Assembly (NCBI GenBank): GCA_002780785.1
Contig: PEUE01000007.1
Span: forward strand, 1,049-7,454
Source: Candidatus Portnoybacteria bacterium CG02_land_8_20_14_3_00_45_8
GTDB taxonomy: Bacteria > Patescibacteriota > Minisyncoccia > Portnoybacterales > GWB1-42-6
Direction of reading: 5' to 3'
DNA: 6,406 nt
A program made the position numbers and the translations under genes. Below, one piece after another: positions 5,985-6,406 of the stretch. Each line of letters opens with the position of its first letter. Position 1 is the first letter of the stretch. The notes beneath the pieces were generated by a model, which saw only the letters and a program-made list of their open reading frames with translations, did no database searches and was not told the DNA's origin.

Positions 5985-6011
5985 CGCGTTAAGTTAAATT
6001 AGAATGTAACC

Positions 6012-6406
6012 ATGTTTTCACCTTTTGATTTTTTTGCCAAAAAAAGCGCTTCGCCTCAAGACGCTCCCAGCGACTCCAGCGACGCGACTTTCGATTTGGC
6101 CGCCCAAGCCGCCGGCCCATCAATCAAGGATTTGCTGGCGCCGCCAGCCATGCGCATCAACTCCAACTATATGCAAATCGGCAGCCGGCTGGCCCGTACT
6201 CTTTTTGTCTTCACCTACCCGCGATATTTAATGACTAATTGGTTTTCTCCGATTCTCGCGCTGGACAAAGAAATTAATATTTCCATGTTTATTCACCCGA
6301 TTGACACTCCCTGGATAATGAAACAACTGCAAAAAAAAGTAGCCCAAGTGCAGGCCCAAATGAATGAGGCCTCGGAAAAAGGCAAAGTGCGCGACCCGAT
6401 GCTGGA
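6012..6406 (+). CDS. VirB4-type conjugal transfer ATPase, N-terminal part (3' end outside window)
   Basis: An open frame from ATG 6012 to the window edge gives 131 residues without a stop. ATG 6012 is the earliest possible start: a TAG lies in frame four codons upstream. Residues 1-34 are a low-complexity Ser/Ala/Asp-rich leader. From residue 37 the sequence has the pattern I associate with CPR VirB4-like ATPases: SIKDLLAPPAMRI, NYMQIGSRLARTLFVFTYPR (about 52-71), NWFSPILALDKEINISMFIHP (75-95), then a long helix (about 103-120) ending EKGKVRDPML. The Walker A and B motifs should lie downstream and cannot be checked here. VirB4 proteins are hexameric cytoplasmic ATPases that power assembly and transport in type IV secretion; the preceding PrgI and TraC-like genes support the call. 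There is no Shine-Dalgarno sequence, and the first codons contain a T7-GCC-A7 run. Confidence 0.82.
   Translation, partial: MFSPFDFFAKKSASPQDAPSDSSDATFDLAAQAAGPSIKDLLAPPAMRINSNYMQIGSRLARTLFVFTYPRYLMTNWFSPILALDKEINISMFIHPIDTPWIMKQLQKKVAQVQAQMNEASEKGKVRDPML

Noticed and set aside
6004..6009. ATG-TAA start-stop mini-ORF just before the VirB4-type ATG
   Set aside because: It could in principle influence initiation, but a single occurrence in AT-rich DNA without a ribosome site is not evidence.

Overview
The window looks like a chromosomal piece of a Candidate Phyla Radiation (Patescibacteria) bacterium, most like the Parcubacteria or Microgenomates type. The basis is a recognisable gene order, all on the + strand and closely spaced: VirB6/TrbL-like polytopic membrane protein, unnamed helical protein, PrgI-family protein, stand-alone TraC/VirB4 N-terminal-like domain protein, then the start of a VirB4-type ATPase. 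This order is inferred from memory of such genomes, not from a database search. The standard bacterial code fits: no gene needs TGA as a sense codon, and the four-helix-bundle gene ends naturally on TGA. None of the six visible start codons has a clear Shine-Dalgarno sequence.

Layout. 1-762 is the 3' part of a secreted-looking, Ser/Thr-rich, Cys-containing protein with a helical C-terminal half. 791-3307 encodes an 838-residue VirB6/TrbL-like protein: about seven or eight membrane segments in the first 405 residues, then about 435 residues of charged soluble tail. 3325-4491 encodes an unnamed protein of two helical regions joined by Pro/Ala-rich linkers, and each linker carries a copy of a GC-rich, palindrome-rich DNA repeat read in the same frame. 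4502-4960 is a 459-bp unit bounded by 35-bp inverted repeats (32/35 matching) around a single gene for a four-helix-bundle protein of the 23S rRNA intervening-sequence (S23) family. 4979-5257 is PrgI, 5286-5915 the TraC-like domain, 5952-5984 a perfect 33-nt palindrome, and 6012 to the window end the N-terminus of a VirB4-type protein. No stretch over 300 bases lacks a gene.

How the genes fit together. PrgI (VirB3-like), the TraC-like domain and VirB4 would form the inner-membrane ATPase part of a reduced type IV secretion or conjugation-like machine, with the VirB6-like protein as the channel component. The first and third genes may be lineage-specific accessory parts. The inverted-repeat unit has no obvious link to secretion and looks like a later insertion: taking out its 459 bp leaves a 28-bp gap between its neighbours, matching the 28-, 17- and 28-bp gaps elsewhere in the cluster.

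The most unusual item is this unit. It resembles the inverted-repeat intervening sequences known from some 23S rRNA genes, but lies between protein-coding genes. A fragment of the same repeat family also runs across the start codon of the TraC-like gene.
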